DNA of 64,000 nt from JAUIAI01 sp045106815 (GCA_045106815.1 JBGCFG010000013.1:1-64000), one strand, 5' to 3'; positions 35,921 to 44,825 are shown, numbered from the stretch's first letter. Program-made: numbers and translations. Notes: generated from the sequence alone by a model not told the origin.

Positions 35921-38900
35921 ACAGGGCGACGAGCAGCGCAAATGATCCTACGCGATTGAGCCTGTCTTCCCGATCATGCGATGCAGTCTTGTTTGATTTA
36001 GACGGCGTCCTGACCAAGACGGCGATCGTTCATGCGAGGGCCTGGAAGCGCCTACTTGACGAGATGCTCGAGCAAAGACGGTCCTCTCCCGATGAAGAGA
36101 TCGAGCCGTTCGACATAGAGAGTGACTACCGCCTGTATGTCGATGGCAAGCCGCGCATGGATGGCGTGGTCTCGTTTCTGGCGTCACGCGGTATCGAATT
36201 GCCGAAAGGCGCAGAAGATGACGAACCCGGCTACACCAGTGTGCACGCGCTTGGACGACTGAAAGACCGCTACTTCCTTGAACATCTCGAGACAAACGGC
36301 GTGGAGCCGTATGAGCCAGCGATTGCGTTGGTGGGGATGTTGCGCACTCAGGGAATCAGAACCGCTGTTGTCTCTTCGAGCAACAATTGCGCTGCGGTAT
36401 TGGCGGCTACCAATATCGCAGACTTGTTCGACGTAAGGGTTGACGGGCGTGATAGTGCGCAGCTGGGGCTCGCAGGCAAGCCCGCGCCAGATGCCTTCCT
36501 TGAGGCTGCCAGCCGCTTGCGTGTGGTGCCCCAGCGCTCGGTGGTTGTCGAGGATGCCATTGCCGGCGTTGCGGCCGGTCGTGCCGGTGATTTCATGACA
36601 GTTGTCGGCGTTGATCGTGGCGGACAAGCTCAGGCCCTGCACGAGGCTGGTGCCGATACGATTGTCACGAGTCTGGCGCAATTGACTGTTGCTGACGATG
36701 CGTTGGACGATTGGATACTTGAATTCGAAGGCTTTGACCCGGCGCAGGAAGGGCGTCGTGAGGCACTCTGCGCCTTGGGCAACGGCTACTTTTCGACTCG
36801 TGGCGCGGCGCCCGAGGTCCAGGCCGACGGTATCCACTACCCAGGCACCTACCTGGCCGGTGGCTATAACCGTCTGATCACAAACCTGGCCGGACGGCAA
36901 GTGCTCAATGAAGAACTGGTCAACCTCGCAAACTGGGTCACCACTCAGTTTCGGATTGGCGGTGAACCTTGGTTTAGTGTTGATCAGGTCACGATAACTG
37001 AATACCGCCAGTCGCTTGACCTCAAGCGTGGTTTACTGACTCGCACCGTTCGCTTTAGTGATGAGCACCGCCGTTTCACGCGCCTGGTTGAGCGACGGTT
37101 TGTCTCAATGGCCAACATGCATAGTGCCGCGCTGCACATTGAACTGACACCGGAGAACTGGTCGGGTGAGTTGACCATGCGCAGTGGTATTGACGGACAA
37201 GTCGCCAACAAGGGCGCCAAGCTGTACCGCCACTTTAACAAGGTGCACTTAGTCCCCTCTGCGATCGAGACGATCGAACCGGATTCGGTGCTGCTATCAA
37301 CACGCACAACACAATCCGGTCTGGAGGTTGCGCAGGCGGCAAAGATGCGAGTGTATATCGATGGTGAACCAGTGCAGCCTGCGCGCCATCTCGTTGAATC
37401 GCCAGGCTACATTGCGCAAGAGTTCACGGTGAGTGTCTCAGCAGGGCAGAAGCTCGCACTGGAAAAGCATGTTTCGCTTTTCACGAGTCGTGATAACGCC
37501 ATTGCCGATTGCGTTCTGGAGGCCCGCAAGGCGATTGCCCGAGCAAAGCGCTTCGATGCCTTAATGGCGCCGCATGTCCTGGCCTGGAGGAGCATCTGGC
37601 GACGTTTTGACGCTCACTGGGAGCTAGTATTGCCAGCGGCGAGCGATCGCGACCGTACCGTTTCAATGTTAATGCGCCTGAACAAGTTCCACTTACTACA
37701 GACAGTCACACTGCATTCAATTGGCCGGGATATCGGTGTGCCGGCGCGTGGCTGGACCGGTGAAGCCTATCAGGGCCACGTGTTTTGGGATGAGCTTTTT
37801 ATATTCCCCTTTTTTAACTACCGAATGCCAGAGATAACCCGCTCGCTATTGATGTACCGCTGGCGTCGTCTTGGTGAGGCCAGGGCAGCGGCTCAGCATG
37901 CGGGATTTCAGGGCGCCATGTTTCCCTGGCAAAGTGGTAGTAACGGCGAAGAAGTCACACAGGCCCGCAACTTCAATGCCCGCTCTGAGCGATGGATTAC
38001 CGACAATTCGTACTTGCAACGCCATGTGGGCAGTGCCATTGCTTACAACGTCTGGCAGTACTTTCAGGTGACGAACGATGTTGAATTTCTTGAGTTCTAT
38101 GGTGCAGAACTCATGCTCGACATTGCCTCATTCTGGTCGAGCATAGCCCAGTTTAATGTGGAGCGCGGGCGCTACGAAATTTGTGGTGTGATGGGTCCGG
38201 ACGAATTTCATGATGCTTATCCGGGCTCGAGCCATCCGGGTTTGAAGAACAATGCCTATTCAAATCTCATGGCAGCCTGGGTATTGTGCCGTGCGCTTGA
38301 GGTCCTTGATCGCCTGACATATCGTCGTCGCGAAGAGTTAATGTCGCAACTGGCGATTACACCGACAGAGATCGAGCGCTGGGACGATGTGAGTCGCCGC
38401 ATGTTTGTGCCTATTCGGGCAGATGGCATCATCGAGCAGTTCGAAGGCTACGACAATCTGGAGGAGTTTGATTGGACCGCCTACTCGAAACGTGACAGCA
38501 ATTTGCAGCGGCTCGATCTGATTCTCGAGGCGGAGGGTGATTCGCCCAATCGCTATAAAGTCTCGAAGCAACCTGATGTGCTTATGCTGTTCTATTTGTT
38601 CTCAGCCGAGGAATTGCGGGATACCTTCATGCGGCTGAGCCTGCCCTTTGAATACCAGACGATTCCGGATAATGTTGCCTATTATGATCAACGGACTTCG
38701 CACGGTTCAACGCTTGGCCGGGTTGTACATGCCTGGGTATTGGGCCGCTCTGACCGACCCCGTGCGGCACAGTACTTTGACGATGCCCTGCGTAGCGATG
38801 TAGACGATATACAACAAGGAACAACTGCGGAGGGTATCCACCTGGGCGCAATGGCGGGGAGTGTTGACCTGCTCCAGCGGATGTCCACTGGTCTTGAGGT

Positions 38901-39135
38901 CACCAATGACATTCTGCGAGTTAATTCAGAGCTGCCAGCCGAACTTGAGCGGCTTGATGTGCGGGTTCGCTACCGAGGCCACTCGCTTGATCTCAGCCTG
39001 AAGCGTAACCAACTGACCATACGAGGGCATGAGCCCAACGCAGCTTCGATTCGTGTCGGGGTGAAGAACGACGTCTACGATTTCCACGGCGGGACTACCC
39101 GAGTCTTCAACTTCGACTCACAAAAAAGTGGCTGA
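35917..39135 (+). CDS. Beta-phosphoglucomutase/GH65 disaccharide phosphorylase fusion
   Basis: This 1072-residue protein joins two enzymes. Residues about 20-260 are a HAD beta-phosphoglucomutase with both aspartates of FDLDGVLT and the helix motif HARAWKRLLDE. Residues about 270-1070 are a GH65 phosphorylase of the trehalose/kojibiose type, with RGWTGEAYQGHVFWDE, the acid-catalyst segment VMGPDEFHDAYPG, and the C-terminal beta-sandwich. The phosphorylase would release beta-glucose-1-phosphate from a disaccharide such as trehalose, and the mutase would turn it into glucose-6-phosphate, saving an ATP. The GTG at 35917 overlaps the phosphoketolase TGA. The disaccharide is not settled. Confidence 0.92.
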   Translation: MNRATSSANDPTRLSLSSRSCDAVLFDLDGVLTKTAIVHARAWKRLLDEMLEQRRSSPDEEIEPFDIESDYRLYVDGKPRMDGVVSFLASRGIELPKGAEDDEPGYTSVHALGRLKDRYFLEHLETNGVEPYEPAIALVGMLRTQGIRTAVVSSSNNCAAVLAATNIADLFDVRVDGRDSAQLGLAGKPAPDAFLEAASRLRVVPQRSVVVEDAIAGVAAGRAGDFMTVVGVDRGGQAQALHEAGADTIVTSLAQLTVADDALDDWILEFEGFDPAQEGRREALCALGNGYFSTRGAAPEVQADGIHYPGTYLAGGYNRLITNLAGRQVLNEELVNLANWVTTQFRIGGEPWFSVDQVTITEYRQSLDLKRGLLTRTVRFSDEHRRFTRLVERRFVSMANMHSAALHIELTPENWSGELTMRSGIDGQVANKGAKLYRHFNKVHLVPSAIETIEPDSVLLSTRTTQSGLEVAQAAKMRVYIDGEPVQPARHLVESPGYIAQEFTVSVSAGQKLALEKHVSLFTSRDNAIADCVLEARKAIARAKRFDALMAPHVLAWRSIWRRFDAHWELVLPAASDRDRTVSMLMRLNKFHLLQTVTLHSIGRDIGVPARGWTGEAYQGHVFWDELFIFPFFNYRMPEITRSLLMYRWRRLGEARAAAQHAGFQGAMFPWQSGSNGEEVTQARNFNARSERWITDNSYLQRHVGSAIAYNVWQYFQVTNDVEFLEFYGAELMLDIASFWSSIAQFNVERGRYEICGVMGPDEFHDAYPGSSHPGLKNNAYSNLMAAWVLCRALEVLDRLTYRRREELMSQLAITPTEIERWDDVSRRMFVPIRADGIIEQFEGYDNLEEFDWTAYSKRDSNLQRLDLILEAEGDSPNRYKVSKQPDVLMLFYLFSAEELRDTFMRLSLPFEYQTIPDNVAYYDQRTSHGSTLGRVVHAWVLGRSDRPRAAQYFDDALRSDVDDIQQGTTAEGIHLGAMAGSVDLLQRMSTGLEVTNDILRVNSELPAELERLDVRVRYRGHSLDLSLKRNQLTIRGHEPNAASIRVGVKNDVYDFHGGTTRVFNFDSQKSG

Positions 39136-39144
39136 TCTTTCAGA

Positions 39145-39158
39145 TTGACTGGCGTCAA
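39145..39158 (+). promoter_or_regulatory. FNR-type box upstream of permease
   Basis: The site is TTGAC-TGGC-GTCAA, a perfectly symmetric variant. TATCAT at 39180-39185 lies within one base of the class II -10 position. It lies 9 bases after the fusion gene stop and 77 bases before the truncated hydrolase gene. Confidence 0.65.
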
Positions 39159-39235
39159 GTGCCCGACCCTGCAGACGATTATCATCATGGCAGAAACAGA
39201 GATGTTGAAATCTCATTGGAACCGGCGAGGAAGAG

Positions 39236-39448
39236 ATGAGAACGTTCGAGAGCATGCAACATCTAGCGGTCGGCCCAACACGGCTGCCAGGCATTCTGGT
39301 CATACCTCCCCGTGCGACCGGCCTGGTTCTGCTTGCTTACAGTGGCACCCGAGGTCGCTTTGATGCTTGTCATCTACAGCTAAGCAAGGCGCTTAACCAA
39401 CTGGGTCTTGCCACGCTTCAGCTACATTTCAGCATGGCCAACACATGA
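39236..39448 (+). pseudogene. Alpha/beta hydrolase (dienelactone hydrolase-like), N-terminal fragment
   Basis: This 70-codon frame has a good ribosome site (GAGGAAGAG) and the opening of a dienelactone-hydrolase-type protein: GPTRLPGILVIPPRATGLVLLAYSG followed by LSKALNQLGLATLQL. Such proteins are about 210 residues, so roughly two thirds, including the catalytic serine motif, are gone. The stop is followed directly by the GTG of a short extension of the permease frame. It keeps an FNR box 77 bases upstream, so the permease may now be driven from it. Confidence 0.6.
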
Positions 39449-39508
39449 GTGTTTCAGTTGCGTGGGAGACGAAACTGTTTCAACTTCTTGGAACACTCGT
39501 TGCTACCC

Positions 39509-40741
39509 ATGACGACTGACGTGGCGACTGGCGCTACCGAGTCTGTCAGCCTCAAGCGGACGCTGACGTTACCACTGGTAGCCCTCTACGGGCTCGGCGT
39601 TACGGTCGGCGCGGGCATTTATGTGCTGATCGGAGAGACCGCCGCACTCGCCGGCGCCTATGCCCCCATGGCCTTTATGATTGCGGCGCTAGTCGTAGGG
39701 TTTACTGCGTTTTCCTACGCGGAGTTGTCGACCCGTTATCCAGTGAGTGCGGGTGAGGCGGCCTATGTTCAAGCCGGTTTACGGCGGGTCTGGATCGCTC
39801 AGGCTGTTGGACTGGCAGTCGCAACGTCGGGCATCGTTTCGGCCGCCGCCGTTGCGATTGGCGCGGGTGGATACCTCGCCAGTCTGCTGACTGTTCCGGC
39901 CGGTTTCGCAACCACTGTCATCATTCTGTTGATGGGGCTCGTGGCCTGGTGGGGAATTACCGAATCTGTCGCCTCGGCCGCCATCATTACTGTGATTGAG
40001 GTTCTCGGTCTTGGCTTTGTCATCGCCTGGGGTTTCGGCGCGGCCGAACCTGCCGGGGTGTCTCTTGCCGAGATGATACCGCCGCTTCAGGGTAGCCATT
40101 GGCTGGGAATTGGCGCTGCTTCTGTGTTGGCCTTTTTTGCCTTCGTAGGCTTTGAGGACATGGTCAACGTCGCCGAGGAGGTGAAGAATCCACGCAAGGT
40201 GCTCCCTCAGGCTATCGCGACGACGCTGGTAGTGGCCACCTTGATCTACATCGCGGTGGTTGCTGCCGTCTTGATGACTGTACCTTTGACTGATCTGGCT
40301 GGCGCGAAAGCCCCGCTCACACTGGTTTTCGCTGATGCACCCGGTTGGGTTCAAAACAGCTTTTCGGCCGTCGCCGTACTGGCAACCATCAACGGTGTGC
40401 TGATTCAGATGATCATGGCTTCGCGTGTCATCTATGGCATGGCAGATCGGGGGCAACTGCCGTCAGCATTGGCTCAAATTTCGCCGTTGACCAGCACACC
40501 GGGCCATGCCACTGCCCTGGTGGTTGCCATCGTCCTTGCGCTGACTCAACTTGTGCCAATCGAGAGGCTGGCGGGTTACACCTCGCAGATCGTGCTCTGT
40601 GTGTTTGTCTTTGTGAACCTGTCGCTGATTGCCATAAAACGGCAATCGTCTTCTGTTGGTGATTACTTCAATGTGCCGTTAGCGGTGCCGATTTTGGGTG
40701 TCGTGACAAGCCTTGCCCTGTTGGCAATCTCGTTGATTTAG
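39509..40741 (+). CDS. APC family amino acid permease
   Basis: This 410-residue integral membrane protein has the APC-family opening LTLPLVALYGLGVTVGAGIYVLIGETAALAG with the GVGAGI-type unwound helix motif, about twelve membrane segments and the helix-5 to 6 motif FAFVGFEDMVNVAEEVKNP typical of YhdG-like permeases. It probably imports an amino acid or amine by proton symport. The ATG at 39509 lacks a strong ribosome site; a GTG at 39449 directly after the hydrolase fragment is possible. It is likely transcribed from the FNR-type promoter upstream of that fragment. Confidence 0.85.
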   Translation: MTTDVATGATESVSLKRTLTLPLVALYGLGVTVGAGIYVLIGETAALAGAYAPMAFMIAALVVGFTAFSYAELSTRYPVSAGEAAYVQAGLRRVWIAQAVGLAVATSGIVSAAAVAIGAGGYLASLLTVPAGFATTVIILLMGLVAWWGITESVASAAIITVIEVLGLGFVIAWGFGAAEPAGVSLAEMIPPLQGSHWLGIGAASVLAFFAFVGFEDMVNVAEEVKNPRKVLPQAIATTLVVATLIYIAVVAAVLMTVPLTDLAGAKAPLTLVFADAPGWVQNSFSAVAVLATINGVLIQMIMASRVIYGMADRGQLPSALAQISPLTSTPGHATALVVAIVLALTQLVPIERLAGYTSQIVLCVFVFVNLSLIAIKRQSSSVGDYFNVPLAVPILGVVTSLALLAISLI

Positions 40742-40815
40742 ATGACAGAGGCAGTGCGAAGTAAACAGCGTGCTAGTTGTTTCAGATGCGTTGACCCCCG
40801 CCTGACGCCTTGATC

Positions 40816-40829
40816 TTGTTAGTGATCAA
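40816..40829 (+). promoter_or_regulatory. FNR-type box upstream of Hsp20
   Basis: The site is TTGTT-AGTG-ATCAA, one base off the consensus. It lies inside a longer symmetric frame TTGATC-N8-GATCAA (40810-40829). GATACT at 40853-40858 is one base from the class II -10 position. It lies 109 bases before the Hsp20 start. Confidence 0.6.
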
Positions 40830-40938
40830 CACCTGGCTTGCAACAAACGAGCGATACTAGAAACCGAGTGCTGGATAGCGTATGCCACCCTAGCAAGCTA
40901 TCTGTTATCTCGCTGCCCCCAACCTACAGGAGAAAGCC

Positions 40939-41358
40939 ATGGGTCGTATGAGCCTTTATGAACCATTCAACGAGGTGTTTCCCGAACTGCTGCGCGGATT
41001 TATAGCGCCCACGGGTACAGAGCAACAAGATCAGTTGATGATTCGCGTCGACATGAGCGAGTCTGAGAAGGAGTACCTTGTCACGGCTGAGTTGCCTGGC
41101 GTTAACAAGGATGACATCAAGATTGATATCGATAAGAACAGATTGTCTATTTCGGCCGAAGTAAGGAAAGAATCCGAAGAAAAAGAAGATGGTCGCGTGT
41201 TGCGCAAGGAGCGTTTCTTTGGTTCGGCTTCGCGTTCGTTTGCGTTCGAAACTGATATTGATGAGTCTGCCGCGAGTGCTAAGGTTGAGAACGGCGTCCT
41301 CAAGGTTGTGCTACCCAAATCTTCCAGTGCAGTCGCAAAGCGACTGGTCGTTTCGTGA
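40939..41358 (+). CDS. Hsp20/alpha-crystallin small heat shock protein
   Basis: This 139-residue protein has a short N-terminal arm, an alpha-crystallin domain with YLVTAELPGVNKDDIKIDID and the ending AKVENGVLKVVLPK, where NGVL is the conserved motif. The usual C-terminal I-x-I tail is missing (RLVVS), so oligomer assembly may differ. It holds unfolding proteins in a refoldable state. The ATG follows AGGAGAAAG. In the mycobacterial dormancy regulon an Hsp20 (HspX) is a major product, and this gene has the same place in the present island, with an FNR-type box upstream. Confidence 0.93.
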   Translation: MGRMSLYEPFNEVFPELLRGFIAPTGTEQQDQLMIRVDMSESEKEYLVTAELPGVNKDDIKIDIDKNRLSISAEVRKESEEKEDGRVLRKERFFGSASRSFAFETDIDESAASAKVENGVLKVVLPKSSSAVAKRLVVS

Positions 41359-41454
41359 TGCTCTCGATGTGCCGAAACGCCCCCAGGTCCTCCCCGGCCG
41401 GCAAGGCTCCGTCTTCGAGGGAAAGGTGACATCCCTTAGCCTTGGTGGTGTTCA

Positions 41455-41489
41455 CTGGCACAAGGAGGTTTTCTTGTGCCAGTTCTTTC
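41455..41489 (+). terminator. Intrinsic terminator of Hsp20 region
   Basis: A perfect 10-base stem (CTGGCACAAG / CTTGTGCCAG) with an 8-base loop is followed by TTCTTTC. It lies 96 bases after the Hsp20 stop, before the convergent protease gene. Confidence 0.75.
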
Positions 41490-41517
41490 AACCTGAAGGC
41501 CTAACTGAATGCTTGAA

Positions 41518-43338
41518 TCACAGCTTGAACCGACATCCAGGTGCACGCATTGCGTGCCACGTCTTAGTGTCCAGCAAGCCATCGACTGGTCCAGCCTGAC
41601 AACCTGCGCCGGACAAGCGTTGCTCTAGCGACAGGACGCGTTGTCGTGCACTTTCTAGGGCTACACCGATCCTGGTGCTGGGCACTGCAACTGCATAAGA
41701 GTCGGATCCAAGTACCGCTATGGCCATCCCTATCACCAGCCCTTGCTCATTGAGTATTGGTCCACCACTGTTGCCGGGTTGCAGCGGTGTATCAAGTTCA
41801 AGCAGGTTAGCGTCCACACGGCGAACAAAGCCTTTGACGCCCTGGGCCACTGAACGCCCGTTTTTTAAACGCGACAAGGGGTAACCCACGGTCAGAACCT
41901 CATCGAGGGGGGCGGTAACGTCCGTGTTAGCGTTCAACACTAAGGGATCAGTCGCTTCGTCAAGCGCCATGAGTTGAAACACGACAAGATCAGAAGGGCC
42001 GACCAACGGACTCTCAACCTCCACGACGCCGAGCGGGGCTGGCACTACCTTTTTGCTTGTCTTCAGCTCAGGTTGATGGAGGACTAGCAGCGTGGGAGAG
42101 ACTGCCTGATCACTAAATGCGTGATCGGTTAGGTAACGGTGCGGTGTTGAGTCTGTTTCTAAGACCTGCTTATGTGGCAACCAGACATGCCGAACCGGTG
42201 ATGCCGCTACCAGACTTATCAGTCCGAACGCCTGCAGCGCAAGAAAATCATTGTCAAAAAGCCATGGTTCAAACACGTGGCGCGGAGCGACCGCCAGGCC
42301 AGCTGACCCAATCAGAAACGCGGTCCCTGTTGATTCGAGCGGCCGATCTTCACCTGTCATCAGGTTCCGAATGATGTAGCGAGTGTGAACAAACAGCACG
42401 GCTTCGGTGGTCCGCGCGAGAATTCGTTGAAAACGTGCAGGCTTTACCTCCAGCACGTCGATACGGCTTGCATGCTGCACCATGACCTGCTGCTCAACCA
42501 ATTTCAGTCTTTCAAAGGCATGGACCAATTTTTCAGAGATTGTTTCCCTCAGTTGCAGAACACGTTGATCCGTCTCTTCACTCAGCCGGGCCAAGGCATC
42601 AGCGTCATTCTGGGCAATACTGGCCAAAGCGCGTTTTGAGTCCTCGGTAATCCGCTTGAGTCCAAGTGAGAATTCGTCTCGAAGAGCACGCTGAGACTGT
42701 TCGCTCGCTGATCTGACTTCGGTGAGCGCATGGCGAGTAGCCATCGTACGCGCGTCAACCTGTTCAATGATGGCCGCTAGCTGTTCATCGGTTCGCCGCG
42801 TTTCCGTTTCTGCGGCTGATAACCGCAGTTCTGTGTCTTTCAATCGCTTGTTTGTCTCGTCCAGTCTTTGATACAGATAGATGCCGCAAAAAGTTGCTGA
42901 AATCGTCGCAATCAATCCCAGAATCGATAGTGATCGGATATGCCGCAACCAAAAAGACGGTTCATCAACGACGAGATCGAAGCGTTGCTCATTGAGTCGG
43001 TCATGGACCTGAATGCGTGTGCCAGGGTGTAGGTCTTGTTGCTGTCCGTGATAGCGTTGGCCGTCAACGAGTAGATCAATCCGTCTGTCAATTTCCTGTG
43101 CGTTAAGCGGCGTTGAAAGGCGGGTAGGCCCTTCCACGGGGGCAAACTCAAACAGAGTTTCTGGGCCATCATTTCCGGCCAGGTGCAACTCGCAGCCCGA
43201 CCCGTAGCCAACACGAAAAGGCTTATCTCCGACAAACAGTCGCTCGCGGCCTGAGCCTCTGTCCGAGACGCGCACGCGTACCGGCCTGCGAAGGCGTTTG
43301 GAAAGCACAATGGGGCTGGTGTGTTTCAATCTAGCCAT
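41518..43338 (-). CDS. Membrane-anchored trypsin-like protease with FHA-like, coiled-coil and peptidoglycan-binding-like parts
   Basis: This 606-residue protein has an unusual layout. Residues 1-130 resemble an FHA-like cytoplasmic domain (FRVGYGSGCELHLAG), then one membrane segment at about 135-155, a long coiled coil (about 160-290, heptad-rich), a trypsin-like domain (about 300-540) with GNSGGP near residue 537, and a C-terminal segment LSGAGCQAGPVDGLLDTKTWHAM that looks like half a peptidoglycan-binding domain. The catalytic histidine would be in APRHVF, close to the usual A-H-V. A coiled-coil-anchored periplasmic protease is likely. The FHA-like part could sense a cytoplasmic partner. 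No ribosome site is strong. Confidence 0.78.
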   Translation of the reverse strand: MARLKHTSPIVLSKRLRRPVRVRVSDRGSGRERLFVGDKPFRVGYGSGCELHLAGNDGPETLFEFAPVEGPTRLSTPLNAQEIDRRIDLLVDGQRYHGQQQDLHPGTRIQVHDRLNEQRFDLVVDEPSFWLRHIRSLSILGLIATISATFCGIYLYQRLDETNKRLKDTELRLSAAETETRRTDEQLAAIIEQVDARTMATRHALTEVRSASEQSQRALRDEFSLGLKRITEDSKRALASIAQNDADALARLSEETDQRVLQLRETISEKLVHAFERLKLVEQQVMVQHASRIDVLEVKPARFQRILARTTEAVLFVHTRYIIRNLMTGEDRPLESTGTAFLIGSAGLAVAPRHVFEPWLFDNDFLALQAFGLISLVAASPVRHVWLPHKQVLETDSTPHRYLTDHAFSDQAVSPTLLVLHQPELKTSKKVVPAPLGVVEVESPLVGPSDLVVFQLMALDEATDPLVLNANTDVTAPLDEVLTVGYPLSRLKNGRSVAQGVKGFVRRVDANLLELDTPLQPGNSGGPILNEQGLVIGMAIAVLGSDSYAVAVPSTRIGVALESARQRVLSLEQRLSGAGCQAGPVDGLLDTKTWHAMRAPGCRFKL

Positions 43339-43441
43339 GCCTGGATTGAGGCGTTGTGCCGTCCGTGACCTGTCCGCTCAAATTTGCTCGAAAGGTGCGT
43401 GACGGACCTGCAGAACGAAGTGCCCTCGTAGTAAGCGGTTC

Positions 43442-43732
43442 TCAAACCCCCCAGGTCACGGGCTTTCTGGCAGCCATCGACTGTTCAAGTAAATCAATAG
43501 CCGGTCCAATGTGCTGGGCGAGTGAGGCAATCTCGGCAGGGTTGCGGCCGGTTTTAACGGTTGCATCGGGTGTGGTCATATCTCTGAGCGTCTGAATGGC
43601 ACCCGGCAATTGTTCCACTGTGATAACGCCCTTGGCGCCTGCGTCATGGCCGATTGCCTGTAAGAGCAACTCAGCGATCTCGTTGTTCATATGAAGCGTG
43701 CCTGTCGCACGTGATTTGAAGCTGTAGATCAT
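43442..43732 (-). CDS. DUF1840 family protein
   Basis: This 96-residue protein belongs to DUF1840: the start MIYSFKSRATG and the end PAIDLLEQSMAARKPVTWGV are family features, with GVITVEQLPGAI in the middle. The family is common in proteobacteria with no known function. I chose the ATG at 43732 because GAGGAA lies upstream; an earlier in-frame start adds eleven residues without a ribosome site. It is soluble and likely cytoplasmic. A palindromic TTCGAT-CTCA-ATCGAA at 43795-43810 lies upstream and may be a weak FNR-like or other operator. Confidence 0.8.
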   Translation of the reverse strand: MIYSFKSRATGTLHMNNEIAELLLQAIGHDAGAKGVITVEQLPGAIQTLRDMTTPDATVKTGRNPAEIASLAQHIGPAIDLLEQSMAARKPVTWGV

Positions 43733-44000
43733 GAGTTTTCCTCGTTTAACTAGACTAAATCGCAAGAAACGATCTACTGGATTGCGTTGGTGTGTTCGAT
43801 CTCAATCGAAAGTACTGCTTGATGATCGCCGTCTATTGATGGTGTTGACTGCAGCTAGATGCCGCAGCGACGTTTTACCAAACGCGAAGAAATCGATTCA
43901 ATTTTGGCGAGTGGGGAGGGCAGCCGGAGGGTTAGAACACGAGCATCAATGCTCTGCGCTCGGCCCTGGTGAGATGACTGAGCCGAGCTTCCCAGACTGT

Positions 44001-44324
44001 TCAGTTTGGGCACTCGCCCAGGTCAATGGTTTTTCCTGCTGCCATGGCCTGCATTGCCTCCTCCCGGACCGCTGCACGCGTGCGAATCAAGCCTCCTTCT
44101 GTCGGTGCGGCGGCGATATTTGGGCACTCACCAACGCCAGTGGTCGCCGCCCCAAATTTTTCCACTTCCACTTTTACCTCGGCTCGAGTCAGAGGTTTGC
44201 ATTCGCCAGCGTTGGCATTCGGGTCTTCGGCGTAGCATTCACCGTTTGTACTCTGGGCGTAAGCTGAAGTTGCAAAGGCAAATCCTAATGCGAGCGGAAT
44301 TGAATAGATAAGCGTACTTTTCAT
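44001..44324 (-). CDS. Small exported cysteine-containing repeat protein (DUF4148-like)
   Basis: This 107-residue protein has a clear signal peptide ending near SAYAQ. The mature part carries two related units: TRAEVKVEVEKFG...GECPN and TRAAVREEAMQAM...GECPN, preceded by NGEC and AGEC. The repeats resemble the short DUF4148 unit, found in small periplasmic proteins of beta- and gammaproteobacteria. The four GEC cysteines could form disulfides or bind metal. The ATG follows CGAGG. A broken relative lies divergently at 44441 with an FNR-type box between them. Confidence 0.65.
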   Translation of the reverse strand: MKSTLIYSIPLALGFAFATSAYAQSTNGECYAEDPNANAGECKPLTRAEVKVEVEKFGAATTGVGECPNIAAAPTEGGLIRTRAAVREEAMQAMAAGKTIDLGECPN

Positions 44325-44394
44325 TGAAAAACCTCGGTTATGTGAACATGACGATTAGGAGGTTTCAGTTTCTCCTGCTTCCTAAAAAGCACCG

Positions 44395-44408
44395 TTGACA
44401 TCAGTCAA
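44395..44408. promoter_or_regulatory. FNR-type box between divergent repeat-protein genes
   Basis: The site is TTGAC-ATCA-GTCAA, symmetric. On the minus strand GAAACT at 44372-44367 is at the class II -10 position for the gene at 44324. It lies 71 bases from that start. Confidence 0.55.
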
Positions 44409-44440
44409 TCATCGCGATCCCGAAAGTTCTGTGTCTCTGT

Positions 44441-44632
44441 ATGAGAGGGCGCTCGATCAGAAACGACAAAGTACAGCTCGGCGCATCCCTGCTATTTGGA
44501 TTGTTGGTTTCAGGTTTACTGGATGCCCAGAATGGCGTATGCGGTGTTCGCGGAGCTGATGCTAAGGCTGGTGAGTGTAAGACCGGCACCAGGGCTGATC
44601 TTAAGACTGAAACCAGGACGCTGGGTGACTAA
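44441..44632 (+). pseudogene. Remnant of the cysteine-repeat protein
   Basis: This 63-codon frame contains AQNGVC...GADAKAGECKTGTRADLKTE, clearly related to QSTNGEC...NANAGECKPLTRAEVKVE of the gene at 44001. It then stops soon after, losing the second repeat. The N-terminal part shows no clean signal peptide. It is best read as a truncated, divergent copy left from an old duplication. Confidence 0.55.
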
Positions 44633-44811
44633 GGCAACATCGACTTAACCTGACACGCCAGGCTACTTAATACGCAGGAGCGTTGACTACAGGCGTCATG
44701 CAATCCGTAGCGTCGGTCATTTCAGCCACCTGAATCGGCTCAATTGGTTTGCAATTGATGTAACTCAAGCACGAGTGTCACTATTACGGTTAGGGTGCCT
44801 TTGATTCAGCG

Positions 44812-44825
44812 TTGAATTGAGGCAA
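44812..44825 (+). promoter_or_regulatory. Degenerate FNR-type site upstream of USP
   Basis: The site is TTGAA-TTGA-GGCAA, two or three bases off consensus, 64 bases before the USP at 44890. TGTACT at 44850-44855 lies within 2 bases of the -10 position. Kept only because the position matches the stronger sites. Confidence 0.3.

Noticed and set aside
39779..40456. 225-codon open frame opposite the APC permease
   Set aside because: It is antisense to an intact membrane protein and has an unnatural composition rich in H, Q and R.
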